Source: Nitrospirota bacterium (GTDB lineage Bacteria; Nitrospirota; Thermodesulfovibrionia; Thermodesulfovibrionales; SM23-35). Taken from it: DNA of 42,505 nucleotides. The notes below the pieces were generated by a model. The model made no database searches. It saw only the letters and a program-made list of their open reading frames with translations, and was not told the DNA's origin. Of this stretch, positions 1 to 7,851 are shown in pieces (the first letter of the stretch is position 1; every line of letters starts with the position of its first letter). The position numbers were made by a program, and so were the translations under genes. The stretch spans positions 1 through 42,505 of the forward strand of contig JACUUX010000021.1 in assembly GCA_014859105.1 (NCBI GenBank), written 5' to 3'.

Positions 1-863
1 TATATCGCGGTGAATGATATTCAGATCTACAGGATGTTTTTTCAGATTGTTATAAAGCTTTTCTGCAATAGCAGGGGAACGATGATTTCCTCCCGTGCAG
101 CCGATGCCGATAGTCAAATAGGGTCTACCCTCTTTTATGTAAAGAGGAATAAGAAAATCCAGAAAATCTGATAATCTATTCATAAATTCCTTAGATTTCC
201 TGTGCTTAAAGACATAATCCGAAACCCTTTTATCAGTTCCCCTTAATGATTTTAAATCAGGGATAAAGTTTGGATTTGGCAGAAATCTTGTGTCAAAGAG
301 CAAGTCAGTGTTTTGCGGTGCACCGTATTTAAAACCAAAAGAAATAAGTATAATTGTAATCGCTTTTTTGCCTGTCTTTATTCTGTAAAGGGAGAAAATA
401 AACTCTCTCAGCTGATGAGGGGTAAATGATGATGTATCGATGATTCTGTCAGAAGCCTTTTTCAGAATGGAAAGCTGCTCTTTTTCGATCTTGATTGCTT
501 CTTCAATATCGCCACTCAGAGGGTGAGGTCTTCTGGTCTCTTTAAATCTCCTTACGAGTACATCGTTTTCTGCCTCAAGAAAAATGATCTGTACCCTTGA
601 CTTGTTTCTTAGTTTCTTCAGCACTTTATTGATCCCGGATAAGAAGCCTTTCTCTCTTATGTCAATACCGATTCCTATCTTTTTTATTTCTACATTTCTG
701 GTTACGATAGAAACGAATGAATCAATAATCGCAATTGGAAGATTATCAGCACAAAAAAAACCTGAGTCTTCGAGTGCCCTTAGTGCAACGGTTTTACCTG
801 AACCCGAGATGCCCGTAATTATAACTATTAATGGTTTCAATCTGAACTGCTCTTTTTTGTCAT
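1..863 (-). CDS. rapZ: RapZ-family RNase adapter / P-loop nucleotide-binding protein (3' end cut by window)
   Basis: Reading the minus strand from an ATG at 863 gives an open frame running off position 1. It has a P-loop near residue 18 (GISGSGKT) followed by ALEDSGFFCADNLP, the hallmark of the RapZ/YvcJ family. Further in come RFKETRRPHPL, FGFKYGAP, and near the edge the C-terminal GCTGGNHRSPAIAE motif. RapZ in Escherichia coli binds small RNAs and controls glucosamine-6-phosphate synthase; in other phyla the role is less clear. It is the last visible gene of the lptC-lptA-lptB-rpoN-hpf-rapZ cluster, a classical neighbourhood. A stop codon lies 27 bases upstream in frame, so ATG 863 is the only ATG start, yet it sits inside a palindromic repeat and has no well-placed ribosome binding site. 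A TTG seven codons later is an alternative. Confidence 0.93.
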
Positions 864-920
864 TTCGGCTTGTCCGAAATCCTTCTTTTAGTGCCCCAAA
901 AAGATTCAAGCGGGAATGAC
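859..920. repeat. REP-like palindromic repeat overlapping the rapZ start
   Basis: It begins GTCATTTCGGCTTGTCCGAA and ends with CAAGCGGGAATGAC, so its ends are complementary. It belongs to the same family as the repeats at 10704-10763, 14055-14182 and 16702-16755. The rapZ start codon (861-863) lies within its left arm. Confidence 0.75.
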
Positions 921-965
921 ATTAGGGTATAACGTTTTTGAAAAGATAAGTTATATTTTTACACT

Positions 966-1490
966 TCATTTAATCGGTTCTATAAGCCCGAAATTGCCGT
1001 CCTTCCTGCGGTATATAACATTTATATCTCCGCTGTTGTCGTTTGTGAAAATGAAGAAGTCCTTATCAAGCAATTCCATTTGCATTACTGCTTCATCCGG
1101 GCTCATCGGCTTCAATTCAAAACGTTTGTTTTTTATAATTCTTCCAACCTCTGCAGTATCAGGTATCTCAGCCGCTGCAGCACTTGCTTTACCTTCAGTT
1201 TTTCTGTGAGAAACAAGCTTTTCCTTGTATTTTTTTATCTGTCTTTCGAGTTTATCTACAACACCATCGATTGAGGAATATACATCACCTGTGGTTCCTT
1301 CCGCCTGTATGAGTACACCGTTAACCTTGAGCAGAACCTCGACTTTATGTCTATATTTTTGCACATCGAGAGTAACAACAGCCTCTGTTATATTTGAAAG
1401 ATACCGTTTAATCTTTTTAATCTTTTTCTCTGCATAGTTTTTCAGAGCAGGAGTAACTTCAATTTGCCTTCCTGTTACAATAATATTCAT
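966..1490 (-). CDS. hpf: Ribosome hibernation-promoting factor, long form
   Basis: 174 residues with the two-domain layout of long HPF. The N-terminal S30AE/YfiA fold (about 1-105, starting MNIIVTGRQIEVTPALKNYA) binds the 30S decoding centre. The C-terminal dimerisation domain (about 115-174) contains MSPDEAVMQMELLDKDFFIF and a terminal RRKDGNFGLIEP. Long HPF alone causes 100S ribosome dimers in stationary or stressed cells. The start has an excellent AGGAGG site 6-7 bases upstream, which overlaps the rpoN stop (stop at 1504), so the two genes are probably translated from one message. The rpoN-hpf-rapZ order is conserved in many Gram-negative bacteria. Confidence 0.96.
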   Translation of the reverse strand: MNIIVTGRQIEVTPALKNYAEKKIKKIKRYLSNITEAVVTLDVQKYRHKVEVLLKVNGVLIQAEGTTGDVYSSIDGVVDKLERQIKKYKEKLVSHRKTEGKASAAAAEIPDTAEVGRIIKNKRFELKPMSPDEAVMQMELLDKDFFIFTNDNSGDINVIYRRKDGNFGLIEPIK

Positions 1491-1503
1491 GCAGCCCCTC
1501 CTT

Positions 1504-2946
1504 TCAGTTAGCCAGCTTCTTTCTTTGTGTCTGGGGCGGAATTCCTAATTCCTCCCTGTACTTTGCAATAGTCCTTCTTGCGATGATAATACTGCTTTTC
1601 TTCAATATATCAGCTATAAGCTGATCACTTAACGGTTTTTGAGGATTTTCTTCTACCACGATCTTTTTAATAAGATTCTTTACAGATGTTGATGAAACAC
1701 TTCCTATCCCGCTGTTGAGTGCACTGCTGAAAAGGAACCTAAAACCGAATATGCCTTGATCACATGAAAGGTATTTGTTGGATGTAACACGGCTTACTGT
1801 ACTCTCGTGCAGATTCAACGCAGAAGCGACATCTCTGAGAGTTAACGGTTTAAGGTGCTCTATCCCTTTATCAAAAAAATCTCGCTGGATATCTAAAAGG
1901 GTCTCGGTCACTCTATATATAGTCCTGTTTCTCTGATCCAGGCTTTTTAAAAGCCCTATCGCAGAACGTAACTTCTCAATAAGAAAATGTTTATCTTCTC
2001 TTTGGAAGGCGTTATTCTGCTGAATGAGCTTTCTGTAAAAATTACATATTCTTAATCTCGGTACCCCCTCGTCGTTCAATATAATCTGATACCCTTCTGC
2101 TACCTTGATTAAATACACATCCGGGACAATATAGTTTGTATTGGCCCTGGAAAAAATTCTGCCAGGTTTAGGTTCGAGCTTCTCCAGAATCTTTACCGCA
2201 GCCGTAATGTCATTCAGCGGGAGATTGTACTGTTGGGCAATATGAGAGGTTCTCTTTTTTTCAAGTTCATCCATATTATTAACAATTATCTTTTCAACGA
2301 TCGTACCCTGAAGGTCTAATGTTTTAAGCTGCAAAAGGAGACACTCTTTAAGATTTCTTGCTCCCACCCCTGGAGGGTCAAAACTCTGCACAAGAGCAAG
2401 TGCATCTTCTACAATCTCACTTTGTACTTTTGCTGAATCCATTATCTCTTCTATTGATGCTGTCAGATAACCATTTTCATCTATATTGCCTATTATAAGC
2501 TCACCAACTTTTCTTATGGTTTCCGACCTGTTTGAAAGCCTCAATTGCCACAAAAGATGGTCATAGAGGTCAGGCTCTTTGGTCAGAAATTGTTCAAATG
2601 AAGGAGGGGTAACCAACCCGCGATTAAAATATCCCAGGTCTCTCCCGTCTAATTCCCTTTCTTCAAAGTATTCATCTGTCGTGAAGTTCATAAGTTTTTC
2701 AAGCGGTGCCTCCGTATCTTCATTTATCTCTTCAACCTCGATTGCCTCTTTCTCTTCAGGGATAAGTTCGTCTAAAGATATTTCATCAAAAGATTCTTCG
2801 AGGAGCGGGTTTTCCATAAGTTCCTGATTAAGAAACTGTGAAAGTTCCAGGTGGGGAAGCTGAAGGAGTTTTATTGCCTGCTGGAGCTGAGGTGTAAGGA
2901 TTAACTTCTGGGATAATCTAAGCTCTAACCTGTTTTCAAGAGCCAT
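1504..2946 (-). CDS. rpoN: RNA polymerase sigma-54 factor
   Basis: 480 residues, normal length. Region I (about 1-45, LRLSQKLILTPQLQQAIKLL) is the glutamine/leucine-rich activator-interacting domain. It is followed by an acidic linker (about 45-95), the core-binding domain (about 110-310) and the DNA-binding part with a helix-turn-helix near LRDVASALNLHESTVSRV. The RpoN box is at about 456-465 (ARRTIAKYRE) and contacts the -24 element. It needs AAA+ activators to open promoters, none of which is in this window. The start codon overlaps the last base of lptB, showing translational coupling. Intact, with no anomalies seen. Confidence 0.98.
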   Translation of the reverse strand: MALENRLELRLSQKLILTPQLQQAIKLLQLPHLELSQFLNQELMENPLLEESFDEISLDELIPEEKEAIEVEEINEDTEAPLEKLMNFTTDEYFEERELDGRDLGYFNRGLVTPPSFEQFLTKEPDLYDHLLWQLRLSNRSETIRKVGELIIGNIDENGYLTASIEEIMDSAKVQSEIVEDALALVQSFDPPGVGARNLKECLLLQLKTLDLQGTIVEKIIVNNMDELEKKRTSHIAQQYNLPLNDITAAVKILEKLEPKPGRIFSRANTNYIVPDVYLIKVAEGYQIILNDEGVPRLRICNFYRKLIQQNNAFQREDKHFLIEKLRSAIGLLKSLDQRNRTIYRVTETLLDIQRDFFDKGIEHLKPLTLRDVASALNLHESTVSRVTSNKYLSCDQGIFGFRFLFSSALNSGIGSVSSTSVKNLIKKIVVEENPQKPLSDQLIADILKKSSIIIARRTIAKYREELGIPPQTQRKKLAN

Positions 2947-3668
2947 TACAGTGTAAACTCCTCTCCAAGAAAAGTTTCTTTAACCCTGGCGTTTGCTACA
3001 ATTTTATCAGGTCCGCCTTCTTCGAGAATCTCCCCGTTGTTGATGATATAAGCCCTGTCTGTAATGGAAAGAGTTTCTCTGACATTATGATCTGTAATCA
3101 ATATACCGAGACCTTTATTCTTCAGATAATTAAGCATCTTTTTAAGCTCTATTATCGCAATCGGGTCAATGCCTGCAAATGGTTCATCAAATAATATAAA
3201 TATCGGCCTTATAGCAATTGCCCTTGCTATCTCGGTCTTTCTCCTCTCGCCCCCGGACAGCTTGTAACCTTCTTTATTTGCGAGTTCAACAAGGTTGAAC
3301 TCTTTCAGTAAACGCCCTGCTTCAACATCAATTTCATTCCGTTTGAGACCTTTTATTTCAAGCACAGCCCTGATATTATCTTCAACCGTGAGTCTTCTGA
3401 ATATTGAGGGTTCCTGGGGTAAATAGCTTATCCCCATCTGGGATCTGCGGTACATTGGGAATGCTGTTATATCTTGATTATCAAGAAATATTTTCCCGCC
3501 ATCAGGTTTTATAATGCCTACCATCATATAAAAAGTGGTTGTTTTCCCTGCACCGTTCGGACCGAGAAGGCCTGCAATCTCCCCGGCGTTGACATAAAGG
3601 CTTAAATCCATGACGACCTGTCTTTTGCCATAGTATTTTGAAAACCCTTTTGCCTCGAGTATGTGCAT
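2946..3668 (-). CDS. lptB: LPS export ABC transporter ATPase LptB
   Basis: 240 residues. Walker A GPNGAGKTT at 36-44, a Q-loop in ISYLPQEPSIFRRLTVEDNI, the ABC signature LSGGERRKTEIARA, Walker B FILFDEPFAGIDP and the switch histidine in TDHNVRETL. The QEPSIFRRLTV stretch is typical of LptB rather than of other ABC ATPases. LptB powers LptFG to move lipopolysaccharide from the inner membrane across the periplasmic LptC/LptA bridge. It lies directly downstream of lptA (10-base gap) and is followed by rpoN. lptF, lptG and lptD are not in this window. Confidence 0.97.
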   Translation of the reverse strand: MHILEAKGFSKYYGKRQVVMDLSLYVNAGEIAGLLGPNGAGKTTTFYMMVGIIKPDGGKIFLDNQDITAFPMYRRSQMGISYLPQEPSIFRRLTVEDNIRAVLEIKGLKRNEIDVEAGRLLKEFNLVELANKEGYKLSGGERRKTEIARAIAIRPIFILFDEPFAGIDPIAIIELKKMLNYLKNKGLGILITDHNVRETLSITDRAYIINNGEILEEGGPDKIVANARVKETFLGEEFTL

Positions 3669-3678
3669 TAATTATTCC

Positions 3679-4158
3679 TTACTTTTTTATAAGAAAAACC
3701 TTGCTGTCTTCAACAACAAACCGGTCTTCATCCATAAAGTACGTCATTTTTTTGCCGGTAATTACATTTTCTTCTTGAACAGCCCTCGGTTCCCCTGTAA
3801 AAATAACTTTTTCTTCATTAGCAAAATAAGTTGCTTCTTTTGATGTGATTACCCTGTTTTCTTTAATTAATTTAACCGCTTCCTGTGCATCAATCTGCGT
3901 AACATTCCCTGTCACTCCATTATATTGTACAATCATCCTGCCGGCATAAATCGTTAAGTCAGTTGTCCTTGCTATAACGGCGCCTTCAAAAATAGCTGTA
4001 TTCGTTTTATTATCTGCTGTAAGTGTTTCAGAGGTTATAATTATCGGTCCTTTGACCTTATCTTTTCCCGCAGAAAAAACATCTGCAGGCATCGCGAGAA
4101 TGATAACCACCAAACAGTAAAAACAGGTGAGATTACCTATGGAATATTGCCTTGACAT
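3679..4158 (-). CDS. lptA: LPS transport periplasmic protein LptA (OstA-like)
   Basis: 159 residues with a hydrophobic signal sequence (about 10-30) ending near VFSAG. The OstA/LptA beta-jellyroll follows: IIITSETLTADNKTNTAIFE, then a repeated pattern of short beta strands (YAGRMIVQYNG, VITSKEATYF, KVIFTGEPRAVQEENVITGK). LptA forms the periplasmic bridge for lipopolysaccharide. Its start overlaps the end of lptC by 26 bases. It is one of the more divergent members by sequence, so the call leans on both fold-type pattern and the lptC-lptA-lptB order. Confidence 0.93.
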   Translation of the reverse strand: MSRQYSIGNLTCFYCLVVIILAMPADVFSAGKDKVKGPIIITSETLTADNKTNTAIFEGAVIARTTDLTIYAGRMIVQYNGVTGNVTQIDAQEAVKLIKENRVITSKEATYFANEEKVIFTGEPRAVQEENVITGKKMTYFMDEDRFVVEDSKVFLIKK

Positions 4159-4642
4159 CGTTTAATATACTGACCTTTTCTTCGGGTTCTGTCCTCATGC
4201 CAATACCTTCGACGTTAAAACCTTTAGTCTCAAGTATTATCCTGCCATCCGTCTTGATTCTTCCAGAGGAAATCTCATAATCGATAGAATCTGCAGTTAT
4301 TTTATAATCCTTTGACTCAGCCTTTACTACGCCGTCTGTAGTAAAGCTATGTTCTGAAAAACTGTAGATTCCTCTATCAGCAAAGAGAATCACATCATTT
4401 TTTGGTATTGCCATTGTTATATTGTTCAATTCAGCCTTATCCCCGCCTTCTATAAACTCTGCCTTGTTTGCAGTAAGTGTCCATATGGATATGCCGTCCT
4501 CTTTGTGTATTATCCTGATATCCTCAAGAAAAGATTCACCTTTCATTGTGAAATTACCGTTGTCTTCCCTCCCCGTTCTCAACATTACAAAAAGAATGCC
4601 GAAAAGCAAGACAGAAAGCCCTATCAGCAGAACTCTCTTCAT
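4133..4642 (-). CDS. lptC: LPS export protein LptC
   Basis: 169 residues with a single N-terminal membrane anchor (about 3-21, VLLIGLSVLLFGILFVML) and a periplasmic LptC/YrbK beta-jellyroll. Typical phrases are IWTLTANKAEF, LFADRGIYSFSEHSFTTDG and YKITADSIDYEISSGRIKTDG. LptC accepts lipopolysaccharide from LptBFG and hands it to LptA. This is the first gene of the minus-strand cluster. kdsC/kdsD, often found just upstream in proteobacteria, are absent here; instead a repeat element (4755-4893) lies in the upstream spacer. Confidence 0.93.
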   Translation of the reverse strand: MKRVLLIGLSVLLFGILFVMLRTGREDNGNFTMKGESFLEDIRIIHKEDGISIWTLTANKAEFIEGGDKAELNNITMAIPKNDVILFADRGIYSFSEHSFTTDGVVKAESKDYKITADSIDYEISSGRIKTDGRIILETKGFNVEGIGMRTEPEEKVSILNDVKAIFHR

Positions 4643-4754
4643 TCAAAATTCTATCACACAGTGGAAACTATGTAAACACTTTATTATCGAAGCTGCAGAA
4701 AAGTTTTTATTGTAAAAACCACTTCACTTATTGATAATAGGTAGATTATTTTAT

Positions 4755-4893
4755 CCTAAATTGAGCGATTCTTTTGACAAATCAAGGACAGCCGAGACGG
4801 CTGTCCTACCTGAAAGGTAAGCCTTCAAACCCGTAGGACAGGCGTCCCGGCTGTCTCAGCGGCATTATGAGATAATAAATCGCTCAATTTAGG
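4755..4893. mobile_element. 139-bp MITE-like element, copy 1
   Basis: It is bounded by perfect 16-base terminal inverted repeats, CCTAAATTGAGCGATT (4755-4770) and its complement (4878-4893). Inside are two GC-rich hairpins built on GGACAGCCG...CGGCTGTCC and GGACAGGCG...GGCTGTC. A second copy of exactly 139 bp lies inverted at 31071-31209 and is about 90% identical by eye. The flanks TTTAT/CTTAT could be a decayed 5-base target duplication. There is no coding capacity, so movement would need an enzyme supplied from elsewhere. Together with its flanks it accounts for the 282-base spacer between lptC and the next gene. Confidence 0.85.
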
Positions 4894-4924
4894 CTTATGA
4901 AAGATTCAAACGGGGGATTTTAAG

Positions 4925-5251
4925 GTGAACTCGATTACCTTCGATGATTTCAAAAAACTGGATATAAGAATCGGGAAGATTATATCTGCAGAGAAAGTTA
5001 AAGGAACTGACAAACTAATGAAAATGGAAGTCGATATAGGTGCTGAAAAAAGACAGCTTATGGCAGGGATTGCTGAATTCTTCGAACCTGTACATTTAAT
5101 TGGAAAAGAGGTGCCGGTACTTTTGAATTTGGAACCAAGAAATATCAGGGGTTTAGAGAGTCAGGGAATGATTCTGGCAGTAGATGTTGATGGTAAACCA
5201 GTTCTTTTACATCCGGAAAAGGAAGTTCCTCCCGGAAGTGTTATTAGATAA
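4925..5251 (+). CDS. tRNA-binding domain protein, MetRS C-terminal (beta subunit)-like
   Basis: 108 residues forming one EMAPII/Trbp111-type OB fold: FDDFKKLDIRIGKIISAEKV, then LMKMEVDIG, a RQLMAGIAEFF strand and NLEPRNIRGLESQGMIL, ending in LHPEKEVPPGSVI. This is the domain found at the C-terminus of methionyl-tRNA synthetase or as a stand-alone tRNA-binding protein (CsaA/MetG beta). The start is GTG, 8 bases after a GGGGG tract. Stand-alone copies often accompany a MetRS lacking its own C-terminal domain, but metG is not in this window. A CsaA-type chaperone role cannot be separated by sequence alone. Confidence 0.9.
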   Translation: MNSITFDDFKKLDIRIGKIISAEKVKGTDKLMKMEVDIGAEKRQLMAGIAEFFEPVHLIGKEVPVLLNLEPRNIRGLESQGMILAVDVDGKPVLLHPEKEVPPGSVIR

Positions 5252-5317
5252 TAATGAACTACCCCTATTTATACCCCAACGCAGAGTATCAAGGAATTCT
5301 TTTGATTAAAATACATT

Positions 5318-6466
5318 TTAAGGGGCCTGACTTTTCTGCGTATGGCAGGTAAAACATCCTCCTGAGCCACCACCACCAGCGACCATGGTGCTGTAATCCC
5401 ATTTGAGAATATCCGGATAATCTGTTGCATGAGCCCCATGGCAAGAGAGGCACATGACTACGTCTATCCCCGGCTGAACCACACTACTTGCATTATCAGG
5501 TACGGGTGACTGCCTTGCAACAGGGGACTCCACACTATAGGTTGTATATGATGCATATTCACCAGTACCTTTCAGGACTATGTCAGTTGGATGTCTTTTG
5601 AAGGGTGAAGTCGTACTGCCGCCGATCCCGATCCCATCCGATGTTCCGCCTCCAGATCCACCTGTCAGCGCATGAAAGTTTCCATGGCACGTACCACAGA
5701 AAGCGCTTATTGAGCCATTAGAAGAATATACACCATTGCTACCATGACAGTCACTACACCCGTCAGGATTGTCAAGAGGTGAGGTTGTGCCAAAGTATTC
5801 ATTATGATTATTAGTATCGTGGTTCTGCCACTTATATGGGCCTGTATTTTCAAGACCTTTTACACCCATAATGAATCTGTAACTTCCTGCGACAGTATCT
5901 ACATCGGTTTCACACTTACCATCCGTATTCAGGTGGTGGGCTCCTTTTAATGACGGGATTCCAGACCCGCTCCATGGGATACGCTTGCCGTGGCAACCAT
6001 TCTCGCCGGCACACGTTAAGTTTGTATCAAGAACTACCTGCTCGTGGAAGTACAGATTAATCGGGCCTGGAGGCCCGTTCAGAAAGTCATCTTGATTATT
6101 AAGCTCTATTATATTATGGCCTTTTGAATCAGAGGCGCCACTTCCCTTAGCTCCTATAATGTATGCAAAATTTCCACCTGCCAGATCTCCGGAAGGGTCC
6201 GTATGGTAGACCTGAGGGATATCACTGCCACCTATGGATACAATCTTAGAAGTTCCCTGTCCATGACACCCTATACAATCACCACGTAACAATGCTGGCT
6301 GGGGTAAGCTACTCCCTCCGAAGGCAATACCTTCGCTGATGCCGCTCTGTGAAGCATGCATTGTATGACAGTTTGCACAATTGCCTGTAATTTTAGCTTC
6401 AGAATAAATACATGATATTAACAAAAAGACAATGATAGATATGGATATAAAACTGATTTTCCTCAT
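5318..6466 (-). CDS. Secreted multiheme c-type cytochrome (doubled-CXXCH type)
   Basis: 382 residues with a signal peptide (about 1-24, [18 protein letters not shown]). Six canonical CxxCH haem sites are visible (CANCH, CIGCH, CSDCH, CGTCH, CLSCH, CFTCH), plus one wider CAGENGCH site with five residues between the cysteines. Phrases such as NCHTMHxSQ and the repeated GANxxCHG context match the doubled-CXXCH cytochromes of metal-reducing and sulfate-reducing bacteria, where such proteins move electrons in the periplasm or at the cell surface. It is transcribed divergently from the ADP-ribosylglycohydrolase gene. The electron partner is not identifiable from the neighbourhood. Confidence 0.9.
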   Translation of the reverse strand: MRKISFISISIIVFLLISCIYSEAKITGNCANCHTMHASQSGISEGIAFGGSSLPQPALLRGDCIGCHGQGTSKIVSIGGSDIPQVYHTDPSGDLAGGNFAYIIGAKGSGASDSKGHNIIELNNQDDFLNGPPGPINLYFHEQVVLDTNLTCAGENGCHGKRIPWSGSGIPSLKGAHHLNTDGKCETDVDTVAGSYRFIMGVKGLENTGPYKWQNHDTNNHNEYFGTTSPLDNPDGCSDCHGSNGVYSSNGSISAFCGTCHGNFHALTGGSGGGTSDGIGIGGSTTSPFKRHPTDIVLKGTGEYASYTTYSVESPVARQSPVPDNASSVVQPGIDVVMCLSCHGAHATDYPDILKWDYSTMVAGGGGSGGCFTCHTQKSQAP

Positions 6467-6576
6467 AATAAAAATTCGTTCTTTTTTTATTCGTAGTATT
6501 ATGAATTTTAAGCCTTATTGTCAAGGGAAAATTAGCATAAGCTAATTTATTAAAACTTTGCATCTAATATATATAT

Positions 6577-6606
6577 TTGACAGTACAATGACATAAAGAT
6601 TAATTT
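6577..6606 (+). promoter_or_regulatory. Candidate sigma-70-type promoter for the ADP-ribosylglycohydrolase gene
   Basis: TTGACA at 6577-6582 and TAATTT at 6601-6606 are separated by 18 bases, about 65 bases before the start codon. The region is very AT-rich, so chance matches are possible. Confidence 0.4.
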
Positions 6607-6636
6607 AAATAAATTAGTTCCTGAATTTAAACAAAG

Positions 6637-6652
6637 AACCGCTCAATTTAGG
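6637..6652. repeat. Solo MITE terminal repeat
   Basis: AACCGCTCAATTTAGG matches the terminal inverted repeat of the 139-bp element in 15 of 16 bases. No partner end or internal hairpins are recognisable nearby, so this is either a decayed remnant or a very small deletion derivative. Confidence 0.55.
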
Positions 6653-6671
6653 TAGTTTTAAAATTAATATT

Positions 6672-7694
6672 ATGCTGCCCCATAAAGATCAGTTCAGCGG
6701 TTGTATTATAGGCCAGTGTCTTGGTGATGCAGTTGGCTTTACTGTCGAAGGTTTTTCCCCGGCTGCAAGCAGAAGATACGTTGAAGATTATTTAAGAACA
6801 GGAAAGGCAGTAGAATTCGGCAGATTTCCTTGTCCTTTTGGACAGTATTCAGATGATTCTCAACTTGCCCGCGAGCTTATTCAAAGTTATGTAGCCTGCA
6901 AAAAATTCGACCCATACGATTATGCAGAACGAATAAAATGCCTCTTTATTGAAAGGAGAGTTGTAGGGTTTGGTTATTCAACAAGACAGGCAGCCTTAAG
7001 GCTCTCAGAGGGCATATCATGGGAAGAATCCGGCATACCCTCTCCTTCAGCAGGAAATGGAAGCGCCATGCGTGCTGCACCTATAGGCCTGTTCTTTTTT
7101 GATAACCCCGAGATGCTTATAAAAGCAGCGCATGATCAGGGCAGGATTACCCATAAAGACCCGCGATGTTCAGCCGGAGCAATAGCGATAAGCGGTGCGG
7201 TATCAATTGTCCTTCAAAGCAAAAAATTAGATATCGGATCATTTATATCTTCTCTTTCGGGTTGGACGGGTAATCTTGATTCGGGATTCGCGTCAGAACT
7301 CGGGAAGCTTACCCAATGGTTATCTATGCAGCCTGAGGAGGCAGCTACTTACATTTCCAGAGCCGGTATGGCCCCGGACTATGTTGAAGAAGATGGGTGG
7401 CAGGGCATAACCCCATTTGTTATAAGCAGTGTTCTATGGAGTATATACTCATTCCTCAGAACCCCAGAGGATTACTGGGAAACTATCTGTACGGCTGTTT
7501 CAGTAGGTGGTGATGTTGATACAACAGCAGCAATGGCTGGTGCAATAAGCGGGGCATATCTTGGACTCAGTGCAATCCCCTCAGACTTAACACACTATCT
7601 GACTGACAGAAGAACATGGGGATTTAACGAGCTTGTGGAACTGGCATATAGATGCTATGAAATCAAGACGCAGCAAATTGAAGGAATCCCTTAG
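6672..7694 (+). CDS. ADP-ribosylglycohydrolase family protein
   Basis: 340 residues of the DraG/ARH fold. The N-terminus FSGCIIGQCLGDAVGFTVEG, the metal-binding pair D61-D62 in QYSDDSQLA, GNGSAMRAAPIGLFF, and the second metal site GGDVDTTAAMAGAI (D281, D283) are all intact, so it should be catalytically competent. The family removes ADP-ribose from proteins (DraG reactivates nitrogenase reductase), DNA or small metabolites; the substrate here is unknown. No draT or nif gene is nearby. The stop codon directly abuts a dispersed repeat beginning at 7695. Confidence 0.93.
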   Translation: MLPHKDQFSGCIIGQCLGDAVGFTVEGFSPAASRRYVEDYLRTGKAVEFGRFPCPFGQYSDDSQLARELIQSYVACKKFDPYDYAERIKCLFIERRVVGFGYSTRQAALRLSEGISWEESGIPSPSAGNGSAMRAAPIGLFFFDNPEMLIKAAHDQGRITHKDPRCSAGAIAISGAVSIVLQSKKLDIGSFISSLSGWTGNLDSGFASELGKLTQWLSMQPEEAATYISRAGMAPDYVEEDGWQGITPFVISSVLWSIYSFLRTPEDYWETICTAVSVGGDVDTTAAMAGAISGAYLGLSAIPSDLTHYLTDRRTWGFNELVELAYRCYEIKTQQIEGIP

Positions 7695-7846
7695 CCCATT
7701 TTATTCATAAATTTTCTCAGATATAGACAGGACATAGTATTAGAGCGGATTTATTTTGCCGATATTCATACAGTGTGTATATTGATAATAAAGAGGCAAA
7801 ATACCCCGGAGGTCCCGAAAGCTTTCGGGAGAATGAGCGAAAATAT
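7695..7846. repeat. Dispersed 152-bp repeat, copy 1
   Basis: It is nearly identical to the reverse complement of 22195-22339 over its whole length, apart from the central hairpin. That hairpin is the 18-base palindrome TCCCGAAAGCTTTCGGGA here and a different, shorter palindrome in copy 2. Each copy fills a spacer between convergent genes (here the ADP-ribosylglycohydrolase gene and aspS). No open frame is present. Confidence 0.85.
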
Positions 7847-7851
7847 ATAGA

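Noticed and set aside
584-919. 111-codon plus-strand open frame
   Set aside because: It is antisense to rapZ, which has clear family motifs on the minus strand.
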